64,000 nucleotides of DNA from positions 1-64,000 of the forward strand of contig JABFGJ010000006.1 in assembly GCA_013112545.1 (NCBI GenBank), read 5' to 3'. A program made the position numbers and the translations under genes. The DNA is from Bacteroidota bacterium (lineage in GTDB: Bacteria > Bacteroidota > Bacteroidia > Flavobacteriales_E > Vicingaceae). How positions within the stretch are numbered: the first letter of the stretch is position 1; every line of letters begins with the position of its first letter. Of the stretch, positions 1 to 8,912 are shown one piece after another. The notes beneath the pieces are model-generated. The model searched no databases. It had not been told where the DNA came from and worked only from the letters and a program-made list of their open reading frames with translations.

Positions 1-123
1 GTGTTTGCTCACATAAAAAGTAATCGAAACTTTAAACGATTTACATTAAAAGGAATAGAAAAAGCAGAAATAGAGTTCGGATTGCATGCTTTAGCTCATA
101 ATATCAAGAAGAAAAGGGCATGA
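1..123 (+). mobile_element. IS1182-like transposase, 3' end only
   Basis: Frame 1 is open from the window edge to TGA at 121-123 and encodes 41 residues. The block with RFTLKG followed by FGLHALAHNIKK matches the C-terminus of IS1182-type DDE transposases, where the last domain ends in a 'WGLHALAHNLRK'-like helix. The gene begins outside the window, so the GTG at base 1 is not a start. Whether the element is intact cannot be judged from here. Confidence 0.75.
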
Positions 124-193
124 AAAAGACCCTTTTTAACAGCTAACCTAAAAACAGTAAATAATCAACTCAATAAAAACTAAAACGAAAAAA

Positions 194-218
194 CCGCCTC
201 ACTTTTACAATGAGACGG
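194..218. terminator. Hairpin after transposase (terminator or IS end)
   Basis: ccgcctca (194-201) pairs with tgagacgg (211-218) around a 9-nt loop with one wobble pair. A-rich sequence lies before it and a T-rich stretch after. It sits about 70 nt after the transposase stop. It could be a bidirectional terminator or part of the right inverted repeat of the IS; the other IS end is not in the window. Confidence 0.5.
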
Positions 219-534
219 CTTCATTTTTATGTCAATTTTTTAACCCAATACAAAAGAGGAATCTTTTGAGCCAAAGCCAAACTGTTTGTATTTCTCGAGA
301 TAAAAATTCAAAGTTTGAAGAACTCAGCCCTGCAAGCAATCTTGTTGAGTGCTGTAGATCTAGCTTCAGTATTTTCACGATGCTCACTGCTATATACTCC
401 TTTACGACCCTACTTTTAAATACATGCTATAAAAAATAGTTGCTAATTATCTTATTTTCATCAGCTCCACACCTATTTATTCAAAAATTAGATTATCTTC
501 GAATTTGGAAAATTTAAACTAAAAACTAAACGAA
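219..534. other. Gene-free spacer
   Basis: I see no convincing coding frame, RNA or strong promoter in this stretch between the IS end and the first cassette-like palindrome. It is probably decayed mobile-element flank. Confidence 0.4.
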
Positions 535-602
535 GCAGCTAATTATACAACCTAGCATAAGGCGAATAAACGTACTTTTCGTTTTATTTGGGTGTTAGCT
601 GC
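535..602. repeat. attC-like imperfect palindrome (site 1)
   Basis: Outer arms GCAGCTAA (535-542) and TTAGCTGC (595-602) are perfectly complementary. Inner arms AATAAACG (565-572) and CGTTTTATT (580-588) pair with one unpaired base around a 7-nt loop. The right end reads GTTAGCTGC, similar to the GTTRRRY core of integron attC sites. It lies just before the toxin-antitoxin genes. The attC reading is an inference; no integrase is present in the window. Confidence 0.4.
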
Positions 603-664
603 AACCAGGTGCGTTAATCAAACTTACGTAATAATTTATTAAATTTACACGTAAAATAAATGTT

Positions 665-910
665 ATGGACAAAAAATTGACATTGAGTTTAGACAAATCA
701 ATTATCGAAAGTGCAAAGAATTATGCCAAATCGAATAACATTAGCTTATCGAAACTTATCGAATCTTATTTGACAACGCTCACCAAACGGAAAAGAAGTT
801 CAACGGAAATCACACCTCTCGTTGAAAGTTTAAGTGGAGTAATTAATCTTGATGAGGATTTTGACGTAAAAGATGCTTATACCGATTACCTAATTGAGAA
901 ATACAAATGA
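665..910 (+). CDS. DUF6364-type antitoxin of a PIN toxin pair
   Basis: An 81-aa protein with an N-terminal ribbon-helix-helix-like segment (KLTLSLDKSIIESAKNYAK, then NISLSKLIESYL) followed by a charged C-terminal tail that probably binds and neutralises the toxin. This arrangement is typical of DUF6364 antitoxins of Bacteroidota. The stop overlaps the start of the PIN gene by 4 nt (ATGA at 907-910), so the two are co-translated. By analogy with other type II antitoxins it probably also represses its own promoter. The palindrome at 535-602 upstream could in principle serve as operator, although its size fits a cassette site better. Confidence 0.8.
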   Translation: MDKKLTLSLDKSIIESAKNYAKSNNISLSKLIESYLTTLTKRKRSSTEITPLVESLSGVINLDEDFDVKDAYTDYLIEKYK

Positions 911-1320
911 GCAGATTATTAATTGACACAAATATCGTAATAGATTTACTTTCAAAAAGAGATAAATTCTATGATGAAGCTGCCGATTTATTTTCTCGTG
1001 CGGACAAGAAAGAATTAGAACTGACTATTTCATCTTTAACATTTGCAAACACGAATTATATTCTTTCCAAACTCAAATCAGCTAAAGAAGCGAGGGAAAT
1101 ATTGAGGAAATTAAAAGTACTCGTTGAGTTATTAAGTTTAGATGACAAGATTACAAAATTAGCTTTGAGCGATGATAATTTTCCAGATTTTGAGGATGGA
1201 CTGCAATACTATTCAGCAATGGAAAATCAAATAGATGTAATTATAACGCGGAACAAAAAAGACTTTAAAAACTCAAAAATTCCTGTTATGACTGCGAAAG
1301 AATTTTTAGCTAGGAAATAA
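907..1320 (+). CDS. PIN-domain toxin (VapC-like ribonuclease)
   Basis: A 137-aa protein that starts with LLIDTNIVIDLL, the first PIN motif, in which Asp7 is a metal ligand. The later acidic motif FPDFEDGLQYYSA and the C-terminal ITRNKKDF complete the pattern of acidic residues of PIN-family Mg-dependent RNases. The length is normal for a single-domain PIN toxin. It is translationally coupled to the antitoxin upstream. Its RNA target cannot be told from sequence. The gene ends 9 nt before a second palindromic site, consistent with a compact mobile cassette. Confidence 0.85.
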   Translation: MSRLLIDTNIVIDLLSKRDKFYDEAADLFSRADKKELELTISSLTFANTNYILSKLKSAKEAREILRKLKVLVELLSLDDKITKLALSDDNFPDFEDGLQYYSAMENQIDVIITRNKKDFKNSKIPVMTAKEFLARK

Positions 1321-1329
1321 TGCCAGTGG

Positions 1330-1433
1330 CTAATCGAGTAGACGGCTCCGCCCCTAAATAGGGACGGAGTTCGCCTCTCACAGCTCTATTGAGCTTGACG
1401 AAACTCCAATTCGCCTTAATACTTGACGATTAG
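1330..1433. repeat. Composite palindromic site after the TA pair (site 2)
   Basis: Outer arms CTAATCG (1330-1336) and CGATTAG (1427-1433) flank a nearly perfect hairpin CTCCGCCCC/GGGACGGAG (1346-1354 and 1361-1369) and a smaller hairpin AGCTC-tatt-GAGCT (about 1383-1396). It begins 9 nt after the PIN toxin stop. The inner hairpin may terminate transcription. The nested inverted repeats resemble attC-type cassette ends, but this is inferred from shape only. Confidence 0.4.
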
Positions 1434-1585
1434 TAAACCATCATTCATCTTTTTGATTAATTCAGAATTATTCAAAGCATTAAATTCAATATTTAATAGA
1501 ACTCATGTATCTTTAACTTTGTAACGCATGTATCTTAACTAACATAGAAGAACCAAATAGAACTAATAATTCAATCAAAAGCAAA

Positions 1586-2287
1586 GTGAGCATATTCTCT
1601 TATCATTTAGTCGAACGACCATTTTTTACTGTGGTAAAAGGAATATTCTCGAATCCAGTTTCTAAAAACGTAAAAGGACTAATTCACTCCGAGTACATGA
1701 CGGCAATGACTCTAGGTTCACCAATTTTTTCTCCCTCTAGAGTTTTAATAGGTCAAGTAGCAGTCTTTATGCAATGGGAAAATGAAAATGCACTTGAAGA
1801 CTATTTGGAACAGGACAGATTTGGAAGAACTTTAGCAGAAGGTTGGCATGTGCGTTTGTCCTTTATCAGAGAATGGGGAAAGTTTAGCGGATTTAAAATA
1901 CCTAATGATAAAGACCAATTAGAAAGTCCAAATTCGCCTGTAGTTGCTGTTACAATAGCAAGGATGAAACCATTGGCAGTTCCTAGATTTATACATTGGG
2001 GAAGACCTGTTGAGAAGCTTGTTAGAGACCACCCAGGAACCACTCTCTCGTTAGCCTCAGTTAAATTCCCCAACACAGTCTCAACCTTTTCAATTTGGAA
2101 ATCTGAAAAAGAAATGACCGATATGGTGCATGGTCATAGTAAAGTGGAAAAACCGAAAAGGCATTCAAACGCAATGCAAGAAAGGGAAAGAAAAGACTTT
2201 CATTTTGAGTTTACCACACTTCGATTTAAGCCTTTAGCGGAGTTTGGAAAATGGAAAGGTCAATCGAATTTTATTCCCAATACTTAA
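1586..2287 (+). CDS. CrtA-like (spheroidene monooxygenase-like) protein
   Basis: A 233-aa soluble protein starting at GTG 1586. The middle and C-terminal parts (TIARMKPLAVPRFIHW, TFSIWKSEKEM, then HSNAMQERERKDFHFEF) resemble the family of CrtA/spheroidene monooxygenase-like proteins with a ferredoxin-like fold. In that family a 'TFSxW' strand and a basic helix are conserved. No signal peptide or membrane segment is visible. Many relatives lie in non-carotenoid contexts, and no carotenoid genes are near, so the substrate is unknown. It is followed after 3 nt by an unknown gene and probably forms a two-gene unit. A weak -7-like element TAACTTTG lies at 1514-1521. Confidence 0.55.
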   Translation: MSIFSYHLVERPFFTVVKGIFSNPVSKNVKGLIHSEYMTAMTLGSPIFSPSRVLIGQVAVFMQWENENALEDYLEQDRFGRTLAEGWHVRLSFIREWGKFSGFKIPNDKDQLESPNSPVVAVTIARMKPLAVPRFIHWGRPVEKLVRDHPGTTLSLASVKFPNTVSTFSIWKSEKEMTDMVHGHSKVEKPKRHSNAMQERERKDFHFEFTTLRFKPLAEFGKWKGQSNFIPNT

Positions 2288-2290
2288 ACC

Positions 2291-3172
2291 ATGTTTGTGG
2301 AGATGGGAATAGCTAGTAAAAATCAAAGCATTCAGGATTGGATTACTCAACAATGGGTCATACTGTTTGGGCAAAGGATTGACAATGATAAATACCAATG
2401 GCTTTTAGGACCATATGGCGGAACAAAAGGTATCGGGATAAAATTCGTTGAGCAGTTAGCTAAAGAAGAGAATTTAGTTATTGATAGCCAAAGAAAAAAA
2501 CAAGGACTACTTGATTCAATTCTGAATCTAAGACTATCAGAAATTGAACTAAAGAAACTATCTCAAGAAGTAATTGACTTCTATGAGAACACATCAAATT
2601 ATGACCTACTCTTAAAAGCAAAATGGAACCCATTTTTAAAAATTTTCGGGACTTTAATAAAAAGTGTATTCAGTAAAAGGATTGAACAACTGAATGTTCC
2701 CATTGAAAACTTAGAAGATGCATCAGGACTAACGAATGAAATAATTAAACTAGTCGATACAAAGACAAATGAAGTAAAAAGGACAATTTGGATAAGGACT
2801 TTCAAATCGACAGGTCAAGTTGTTTACTCAGGTGTTTATGAGACATGCTCTTTACCAAACAAACAGATTTGCATCAAGGCTATTTTTCCTTTACCAAATG
2901 GAAACGCAACGGTGATATTAACACCTAGTGTCGGCAAAAATGGAGAACTCATTTTAGATTCTTCGGGACAAAGAATTGGAGATAGTGGGTTTTACTTTTT
3001 GCTTAGGGATTCTAAAGGACAATTATGGAGTAAATTTATCAAGTCCTTCAAAGACAAATTAGTTGTAAAAAGCATGAATGATAGAATTACCGCAACACAG
3101 ACGTTGACTTTGTGGAATTTGAAAATTCTTGAATTTGAATATGAAATAAAAAAACTACACACAATCGAATAA
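2291..3172 (+). CDS. Hypothetical protein, partner of CrtA-like gene
   Basis: A 293-aa protein I do not recognise. It is predicted cytoplasmic, without signal peptide. An N-terminal half rich in helices carries the motif WLLGPYGGTKGIG and a stretch of charged helices. The C-terminal half looks beta-rich (TIWIRTFKSTGQVVYSGVYE, NGNATVILTPS) and Gly-containing. ATG 2291 follows the previous stop by 3 nt, so coupling with the CrtA-like gene is very likely. A second in-frame ATG lies at 2303. Accessory context, small unit and flanking palindromes suggest horizontal acquisition. No function is proposed. Confidence 0.7.
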   Translation: MFVEMGIASKNQSIQDWITQQWVILFGQRIDNDKYQWLLGPYGGTKGIGIKFVEQLAKEENLVIDSQRKKQGLLDSILNLRLSEIELKKLSQEVIDFYENTSNYDLLLKAKWNPFLKIFGTLIKSVFSKRIEQLNVPIENLEDASGLTNEIIKLVDTKTNEVKRTIWIRTFKSTGQVVYSGVYETCSLPNKQICIKAIFPLPNGNATVILTPSVGKNGELILDSSGQRIGDSGFYFLLRDSKGQLWSKFIKSFKDKLVVKSMNDRITATQTLTLWNLKILEFEYEIKKLHTIE

Positions 3173-3174
3173 AC

Positions 3175-3214
3175 AACTCCGATTAATCCCGATAACTTTT
3201 AGGGATTCGGAGTT
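3175..3214. terminator. Bulged hairpin after the unknown gene (site 3)
   Basis: AACTCCGA (3175-3182) plus ATCCC (3186-3190) pairs with GGGAT (3202-3206) plus TCGGAGTT (3207-3214), with three unpaired bases (TTA) on the left arm. It lies directly after the stop at 3172 and between convergent genes, so it can act as a terminator. The extra bases on one arm only, and the CGGAGTTC edge shared with site 2, also fit a cassette-end palindrome. Confidence 0.5.
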
Positions 3215-3229
3215 CACACTTCTTCAGTA

Positions 3230-4318
3230 TTAAAAGGCTTCTCCAATGGTTAAATAGATACCTGAATTGCCTCTTTCGCCAATTCCATAATCTAATCGTA
3301 TGTTGATTTTTTCTTTAGGATCTAATTGGTACCTCAAGCCTGCTCCACCAGTTATTCTCAGGTTATTTAATTCCAATTTATTCATTTCTCTTGCAATAAC
3401 ACCAGTTCCTGAAAAAGCAACAATGCCAATTTTCCAGAATAAATGCCTCCTAAACTCTAATTGCAACATCGCTAAATTTCTATCTCTAAATTGACCTTCA
3501 TAATAACCTCGCATTTTTCCTCTTCCTCCGATAAATGCCAATTCATTAAAAGGAGCTTCACCCAAAACTGAAACTCCATAAAGGTTGATGGCAAAAATGT
3601 TTTTAGTGTTTATGTTTAAAAACTTCACATAGTCTATAGAAAACCGAGTAAACTCAAAATCACTACCAAATGCATTTAAATTTGGCAATGCCAAAACCGT
3701 TAAAAAATCACCCCTACTTGGGTAATTGTAATTGTCTCTCGTATCATAAATTCCACATAGCCCCAAGCTAGAAACAATTCCTCCCGAAGCTCCTTTAACT
3801 AAATTATTTCCAAGTAAAGTCCCTTGCTCCCTTTTTATAACATTGAAATAATTAAACCAATACTGCACTCCAAAATAAAAGTTAGGTTTAATGAGCTTCA
3901 TTGCATTTATTCGAGCTTTCGGAAAATTAACATTATAAACCTCTTCATAATCCAATGGAATATCATTGCCAACACCAAAAAACTTATAACTGTATCTGTA
4001 GTAACCTATCTCACCAAATGCTAAAAACTTATTGTTTTTTTTATAGACTTGAAAAGGCATATAAAACAACAATTGGTCATTTTGTGTATAAGCTCCACCC
4101 AATTGTATTTGTGAATTTCTACTTGTTTTAGGCTCATCTTTAAATCGAAAAGAATACAATGCCACTGCTCCAAATCCAAATTTTGTTTCTGGGGTGTAAT
4201 AAATTACTGGAATCGGGAACAAACCGTTTTCAGACTTTGTAGTGTCCTCAACTTGACAGTAAGATTTAGTAACAAAAAGTACCGATATAGTACATAAAGC
4301 GAAAAGTCGAATTAACAT
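3230..4318 (-). CDS. Omp85-superfamily outer membrane barrel protein
   Basis: A 362-aa protein with an N-terminal signal peptide (LFALCTISVLFVTKSYCQ) and no POTRA repeats. The body is made of alternating aromatic beta-strands, with GGRGKMRGYYEGQFRD matching the RGY/RGF loop motif of the D15/BamA barrel, followed by closing strands ending in Phe (IYLTIGEAF), the usual outer-membrane C-terminal signature. This is the size of stand-alone 'surface antigen D15' barrels common in Bacteroidota. Its start is 23 nt after the ubiD-family gene, so co-transcription from alaS or ubiD is possible. The cargo or role is unknown. Confidence 0.75.
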   Translation of the reverse strand: MLIRLFALCTISVLFVTKSYCQVEDTTKSENGLFPIPVIYYTPETKFGFGAVALYSFRFKDEPKTSRNSQIQLGGAYTQNDQLLFYMPFQVYKKNNKFLAFGEIGYYRYSYKFFGVGNDIPLDYEEVYNVNFPKARINAMKLIKPNFYFGVQYWFNYFNVIKREQGTLLGNNLVKGASGGIVSSLGLCGIYDTRDNYNYPSRGDFLTVLALPNLNAFGSDFEFTRFSIDYVKFLNINTKNIFAINLYGVSVLGEAPFNELAFIGGRGKMRGYYEGQFRDRNLAMLQLEFRRHLFWKIGIVAFSGTGVIAREMNKLELNNLRITGGAGLRYQLDPKEKINIRLDYGIGERGNSGIYLTIGEAF

Positions 4319-4341
4319 GCGCTAAAAATAGTAAGATTCTA

Positions 4342-6183
4342 TTAGATTATTCCATGTAATGAACCACCTTTAGCAGCCATAGCGTCAACACTTGCTTCAA
4401 CTTTAGGGTCTAATTCTAAAAGTGGTGCACTATGTGGTTTCATTCTGCAATCTATAATTAATGATGATTGGCAACCCCAATGCTTGTATTCAGTAAAACA
4501 GTTTACGCCATATATATCATGAGAAGGGTTACTTCTTGTAAAGCAAGCCCAAATTAAATTATTAAAATTAGCTTCTATAAAGGAAGCGTCATCACAAATT
4601 AAAATCAAGGGATGATTGATTAATTTATCTTGTTGTTCAGCAAGTTGTAAAGCAATCCTATTAATTTTTTCCTTTTCGGCTTCATAGTTTATAAAATCAC
4701 CAATTTCTATAGCTAACACCCCTTCAGAAGCATTTTTCACAGATTTAATTTCATTAGGCCACTGATTCATTTCAGGCAAAGTGCTAGCTAATTCTCTTTT
4801 GGGATTGCCCACTGCCGCAATTACAAGTTTAGAGCCTGAGTTCAATCCTGTTCCGCTATAATCTAAAGTATCAATAGTTGTATTCGTTTGAAAATGTAAA
4901 TCCCTTGTCCAGTCAACTCTTGCTAATACATGGTTAAAAAATGCATGTGTATCATTTACAGTTATATTCGGATTATCTTCTTTAGCAGCAATAATTAAAT
5001 ACTTTGCTAAAGACATTTGACCAAAACCTAAAATATGATTGGCAATTGTGAGGAGTTCTGCAGGTTGTTTTACTTCTAAATATGGTGTATATCGCTCACT
5101 TCCTAAGGCGAATAACAAAGGGTGAACTCCAGCCTCATCCACCGCATTTACTTCATGTAAACCAGGGATTTCTTTAGGAATGATTGAACCAGTAATTTCA
5201 TGAATTAGCTTTCCAAAACTCGTGTCTTCTTGTGGTGGTCGGCCAACTACAGTAAAAGGCCAAATTGCTCCTTTTCGATGATAAACTTGGTCAACTTTCA
5301 TCAATGGAAAATCGTGTTTTAAGCTATAATAACCCAAATGATCTCCAAATGGTCCTTCTGGTTTATTTTCCATGGGATACACTTTGCCTGTTATTACAAA
5401 ATCGGCATCCGAAGAAATGGTGTGTTCCTTGGTTTTGTAATATCGAAACCTTCTACCACCAAGAGCTCCAGAGAAAGTTAGCTCCGACAATCCTTCAGGT
5501 AAAGGCATGACGGCTCCAAAACTATGAGAAGGAGGTCCACCAACAAAAATAGAAACATGCAATGGTTTGCCCAGTGCATTTGCCTTGGTTTGATGCACGC
5601 CAATTCCACGATGAATTTGATAATGCAAGCCAATTTCTTTATTTGGAATAAAATCGTTTCCACTGAGTTGAATGCGATACATCCCAAGGTTCGAATTCAT
5701 TACCCCGGGCTTTTCAACATCTTCCGTGTAAACAATGGGCAAAGTCACATAAGCGCCTCCATCTTTTGGCCAATGATGAATTTGAGGCAAATCACTTATT
5801 TGTGCTTTTTGATTGAGTATGCTGGGTTTAAATAATGATTTTTTTGGCAGGGCTTTCCATGCGGCCAATGGTACACCAGCATATTTAAATGGGTTTTTAA
5901 AAGCTAAACTCGGATCTCCTTTTAATTGCACCATTTTTTGCACCAATTCTAAGGTATCTCGAAACATAAAACGGCTACGCTCTAGTGTTCCAAATAAATT
6001 TGAAACTGCTGGAAACTTAGAACCCTTTACATTCTCAAACAAAATTGCTGGCCCCTGTGCTTCATATACTCTCAATTGTATAGAGGCCATTTGCAAATAG
6101 GGATCTACTTCCTCTTTTATTCTTATGAGATGTCCGTTTTTTTCTAAGTCAGATACGCAGTCTGACATGTTTTTATATGCCAT
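4342..6183 (-). CDS. UbiD-family decarboxylase, probable menaquinone pathway
   Basis: A 613-aa prenyl-FMN-dependent decarboxylase of the UbiD family. Visible family blocks are GMYRIQLSGNDF, HYQIHRGIG, ADFVITGKVYP, the catalytic region ENKPEGPFGDHLGYY and VVGRPPQEDTSFGKLI. This long form is the one found in Bacteroidota that make menaquinone by the futalosine route, where a UbiD-type enzyme decarboxylates the prenylated naphthoate. mqnB, mqnD and mqnP elsewhere in this window support that role. The gene lies 48 nt after alaS on the same strand. No flavin prenyltransferase (UbiX) gene is seen here, so prFMN must come from elsewhere. The substrate assignment is inferred. Confidence 0.8.
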   Translation of the reverse strand: MAYKNMSDCVSDLEKNGHLIRIKEEVDPYLQMASIQLRVYEAQGPAILFENVKGSKFPAVSNLFGTLERSRFMFRDTLELVQKMVQLKGDPSLAFKNPFKYAGVPLAAWKALPKKSLFKPSILNQKAQISDLPQIHHWPKDGGAYVTLPIVYTEDVEKPGVMNSNLGMYRIQLSGNDFIPNKEIGLHYQIHRGIGVHQTKANALGKPLHVSIFVGGPPSHSFGAVMPLPEGLSELTFSGALGGRRFRYYKTKEHTISSDADFVITGKVYPMENKPEGPFGDHLGYYSLKHDFPLMKVDQVYHRKGAIWPFTVVGRPPQEDTSFGKLIHEITGSIIPKEIPGLHEVNAVDEAGVHPLLFALGSERYTPYLEVKQPAELLTIANHILGFGQMSLAKYLIIAAKEDNPNITVNDTHAFFNHVLARVDWTRDLHFQTNTTIDTLDYSGTGLNSGSKLVIAAVGNPKRELASTLPEMNQWPNEIKSVKNASEGVLAIEIGDFINYEAEKEKINRIALQLAEQQDKLINHPLILICDDASFIEANFNNLIWACFTRSNPSHDIYGVNCFTEYKHWGCQSSLIIDCRMKPHSAPLLELDPKVEASVDAMAAKGGSLHGII

Positions 6184-6231
6184 TCAATTTTAATTATAAA
6201 AGAAGTATCGAAATTAGTTAATCCCAATAGA

Positions 6232-8835
6232 TTAAACCAAGCCCCTAGCTTCTTCTAATGCTTTTGCTAATCCATCTGGGTTCTTCCCTCCTGCTGTTGC
6301 AAAAAAAGCTTGACCTCCGCCACCACCCTGTATGTGTTTGGCTAAGTTTCTTACGATAGTTCCTGCATTCCAATCTTTTTCTTCAACCAAATTATCGCTA
6401 ATCAAAACTGTTAAGGATGGCTTTGCATCTTTCTTAGTTCCTAAAACCATGAAAAGATTATTCACTTCAGCTTTAAGCTGAAAAGCCACATTTTTAATGC
6501 CTGCTGCATCTAAATCAACTTCTTCTATTAAAATTTGAATTCCATCTTTCGCAATAACTTTTTTAAGTAAATCGTCTTTTAAACTTCCAGCTGCTTTTGC
6601 TTTAAATGATTCCAATTCTTTTTGCAGACTACTGTTTTCTACTTGCAAGTTTTCAATAGCGCTGCCAATGTTTTTAGGGTTTTTCAATTTAGATTTAAGT
6701 TCTTGAATCATATCATTTTGCTCAAAAAATAAATCCAATGCCCTTTCAGATGAAATGGCTTCAATTCTTCTAATTCCCGCAGCTACAGCACCTTCTGAAA
6801 CTATTTTAAACAAGCCTATCTCTCCTGTTGCTTGCACATGTATTCCACCACACAATTCTACCGAAGTTCCAAATTGTATCATTCGGACAACGTCACCATA
6901 CTTCTCTCCAAAAAGCGCCATCGCTCCTTTAGATCGAGCTTCTTCAAGGGGTATAGTTCTTTCTTCATTTAAAGGAATATTAGCTCTAATCTTAGCATTT
7001 ACTTTTGATTCAATTTCACGTATTTCGTCGAAAGTCAACTTTTGAAAATGTGAAAAATCAAACCTGAGGTATTCTGAATTTACTAAAGAGCCCTTTTGCT
7101 CTACATGTAAACCTAAAACCGTTCTTAAGGTTTCGTGTAATAAGTGAGTTGCTGAGTGGTTTGCAGCTGTTAGTTTTCGCTTTTTCTTGCTGACTTCAGC
7201 ATTGAAATCCGATTTTAAATTTTTAGGTAACTTATCTGTAAAGTGAATGATTAGGTTGTTTTCTTTTTTAGTGTCAAAAACCTCTATCTTTTCTTCTCCA
7301 TTATCAATAAAACCAGTGTCGCCAATTTGGCCTCCACCTTCGGGATAAAATGGACTCAGATTAAAAACCAATTGATAAAAATCCTTCCCTTTTTGATTCA
7401 CCTTACGATAGCGCGTAATTTTTATTTTTGCTTCGTTATAATCATATCCAATGAATTCTTCTTTTTCATCTTTTAGCAGTTCCACCCAATCTTGAGCATC
7501 GATTTTAGAAGCATTTCTAGATCTGTCTTTTTGTGTTTTGAGGTTAGCCTCAAAAACTTCCATATCAACTTTTAAGTTTTTCTCAATAGCCAATAATTGA
7601 GTCAAATCTATCGGAAAACCAAAGGTATCATACAACTCAAAAGCAAAATCTCCTGAGATGGTTTTAGGGTTTTGTTGAGTATAGTTTTCAAACAATTGAA
7701 TACCCTTTTCTAAGGTTGATAGAAAGGATTGCTCCTCTTCATAAATTACTTTTTCGATTAATTGTTGTTGTTTATCTAACTCTACAAACTGCTCGCCTAA
7801 AGTTTCATTTAATACTCCAACCAATTGATATAAAAATGGCTTCTTTAAGTCTAAGAAACTATACCCATAGCGGACTGCTCTTCTCAATATTCTTCGAATG
7901 ACATATCCTGCTCCGGTATTGGAAGGCAATTGCCCATCTGCAATAGAAAAGGATATTGCGCGAATATGATCAACTATAACTCTAAAAGCTATGTCTTTTT
8001 TTTGTTCGCTTGCCGTGTATTTTTTTCCGGTAATGCTTTCTAATTTTCGAATAGAAGGCATAAAAACATCTGTATCATAATTAGAAGTTTTACCTTGTAA
8101 AGCCATGCAAAGCCTTTCAAATCCCATTCCGGTATCAACATGTTTAGCAGGTAGCTTTTGTAAGCTTTTATCTTTTAGCCTGTTAAATTCCATGAAAACC
8201 AAATTCCAAATTTCAACCACTTGAGGGTGATCGGCATTTACGAGGGTTTTACCATCAATTTTGGCACGTTCTACTTCTGGTCTTAGATCAATGTGTATTT
8301 CAGAACAAGGGCCACAAGGGCCAACATCGCCCATTTCCCAAAAATTATCCTTCTTGTTGGCTTTAATAATTCGATTTTCATCTATGATTTTAGCCCAAGC
8401 CTTGTATGAATCGACATCTTCTTCCAAGTTATCTTCTTCATCACCTTCAAAAATGGTTACATAAAGTCTATCCTTATCTAACTTATACCTTTCGGTTAAT
8501 AATTCCCAAGCCCAAGGAATCATTTCTTCTTTAAAGTAGTCGCCAAAAGACCAGTTACCGAGCATTTCAAACATGGTGTGATGATAAGTATCTACACCAA
8601 CCTCCTCTAAATCATTATGTTTACCCGATACACGCAAACACTTCTGAGAATCGGCAACTCGGTCAGCAATTGGTTTTGCATTTCCCAAAAAAGCATCCTT
8701 AAATTGGTTCATACCTGCATTGGTAAATAGCAGAGTTGGGTCATCTTTTATGACGATGGGTGCCGATGGAACTAGCTGATGTCCTTTCTCTTGAAAAAAG
8801 GATAGAAATATCTTTCGTGTTTCTTTTGAATTCAT
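6232..8835 (-). CDS. alaS: Alanine--tRNA ligase
   Basis: An 867-aa class II synthetase of full length. The N-terminal catalytic core is seen in FTNAGMNQFKDAFLG and FEMLGNWSFGDYFKEE. The editing domain zinc motif is HSATHLLH, with the later CGGIH completing the Cys/His set. The C-terminal C-Ala domain ends with the glycine-rich QGGGGGQAFFATAGG. It charges tRNA-Ala and clears mischarged Ser or Gly. The start ATG at 8835 has a candidate divergent promoter (TTTG-N19-GATGTTTG, 8912-8882 on the minus strand). Probably the first gene of a run with the UbiD-family gene and the Omp85 barrel. Confidence 0.97.
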   Translation of the reverse strand: MNSKETRKIFLSFFQEKGHQLVPSAPIVIKDDPTLLFTNAGMNQFKDAFLGNAKPIADRVADSQKCLRVSGKHNDLEEVGVDTYHHTMFEMLGNWSFGDYFKEEMIPWAWELLTERYKLDKDRLYVTIFEGDEEDNLEEDVDSYKAWAKIIDENRIIKANKKDNFWEMGDVGPCGPCSEIHIDLRPEVERAKIDGKTLVNADHPQVVEIWNLVFMEFNRLKDKSLQKLPAKHVDTGMGFERLCMALQGKTSNYDTDVFMPSIRKLESITGKKYTASEQKKDIAFRVIVDHIRAISFSIADGQLPSNTGAGYVIRRILRRAVRYGYSFLDLKKPFLYQLVGVLNETLGEQFVELDKQQQLIEKVIYEEEQSFLSTLEKGIQLFENYTQQNPKTISGDFAFELYDTFGFPIDLTQLLAIEKNLKVDMEVFEANLKTQKDRSRNASKIDAQDWVELLKDEKEEFIGYDYNEAKIKITRYRKVNQKGKDFYQLVFNLSPFYPEGGGQIGDTGFIDNGEEKIEVFDTKKENNLIIHFTDKLPKNLKSDFNAEVSKKKRKLTAANHSATHLLHETLRTVLGLHVEQKGSLVNSEYLRFDFSHFQKLTFDEIREIESKVNAKIRANIPLNEERTIPLEEARSKGAMALFGEKYGDVVRMIQFGTSVELCGGIHVQATGEIGLFKIVSEGAVAAGIRRIEAISSERALDLFFEQNDMIQELKSKLKNPKNIGSAIENLQVENSSLQKELESFKAKAAGSLKDDLLKKVIAKDGIQILIEEVDLDAAGIKNVAFQLKAEVNNLFMVLGTKKDAKPSLTVLISDNLVEEKDWNAGTIVRNLAKHIQGGGGGQAFFATAGGKNPDGLAKALEEARGLV

Positions 8836-8881
8836 AAATGTTGAAAACTTTTAACTTCCAATAACTTTATTTAACAATTGA

Positions 8882-8912
8882 CAAACATCTTTGTATTTGA
8901 ATATATTTCAAA
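8882..8912 (-). promoter_or_regulatory. Candidate alaS promoter (Bacteroidota type)
   Basis: On the minus strand TTTG (forward CAAA at 8909-8912) is followed after 19 nt by GATGTTTG (forward 8882-8889), one base from the TAnnTTTG consensus. Spacing matches the Bacteroidota sigma factor. The element interlocks with the plus-strand promoter at 8896-8926. Confidence 0.5.

Noticed and set aside
1341-1400. Remnant of a group II intron (resemblance to the 'CGCCTCTCACA' segment)
   Set aside because: Only about ten bases resemble the intron domain; no domain V fold or reverse transcriptase is present. A hairpin or cassette site explains it better.
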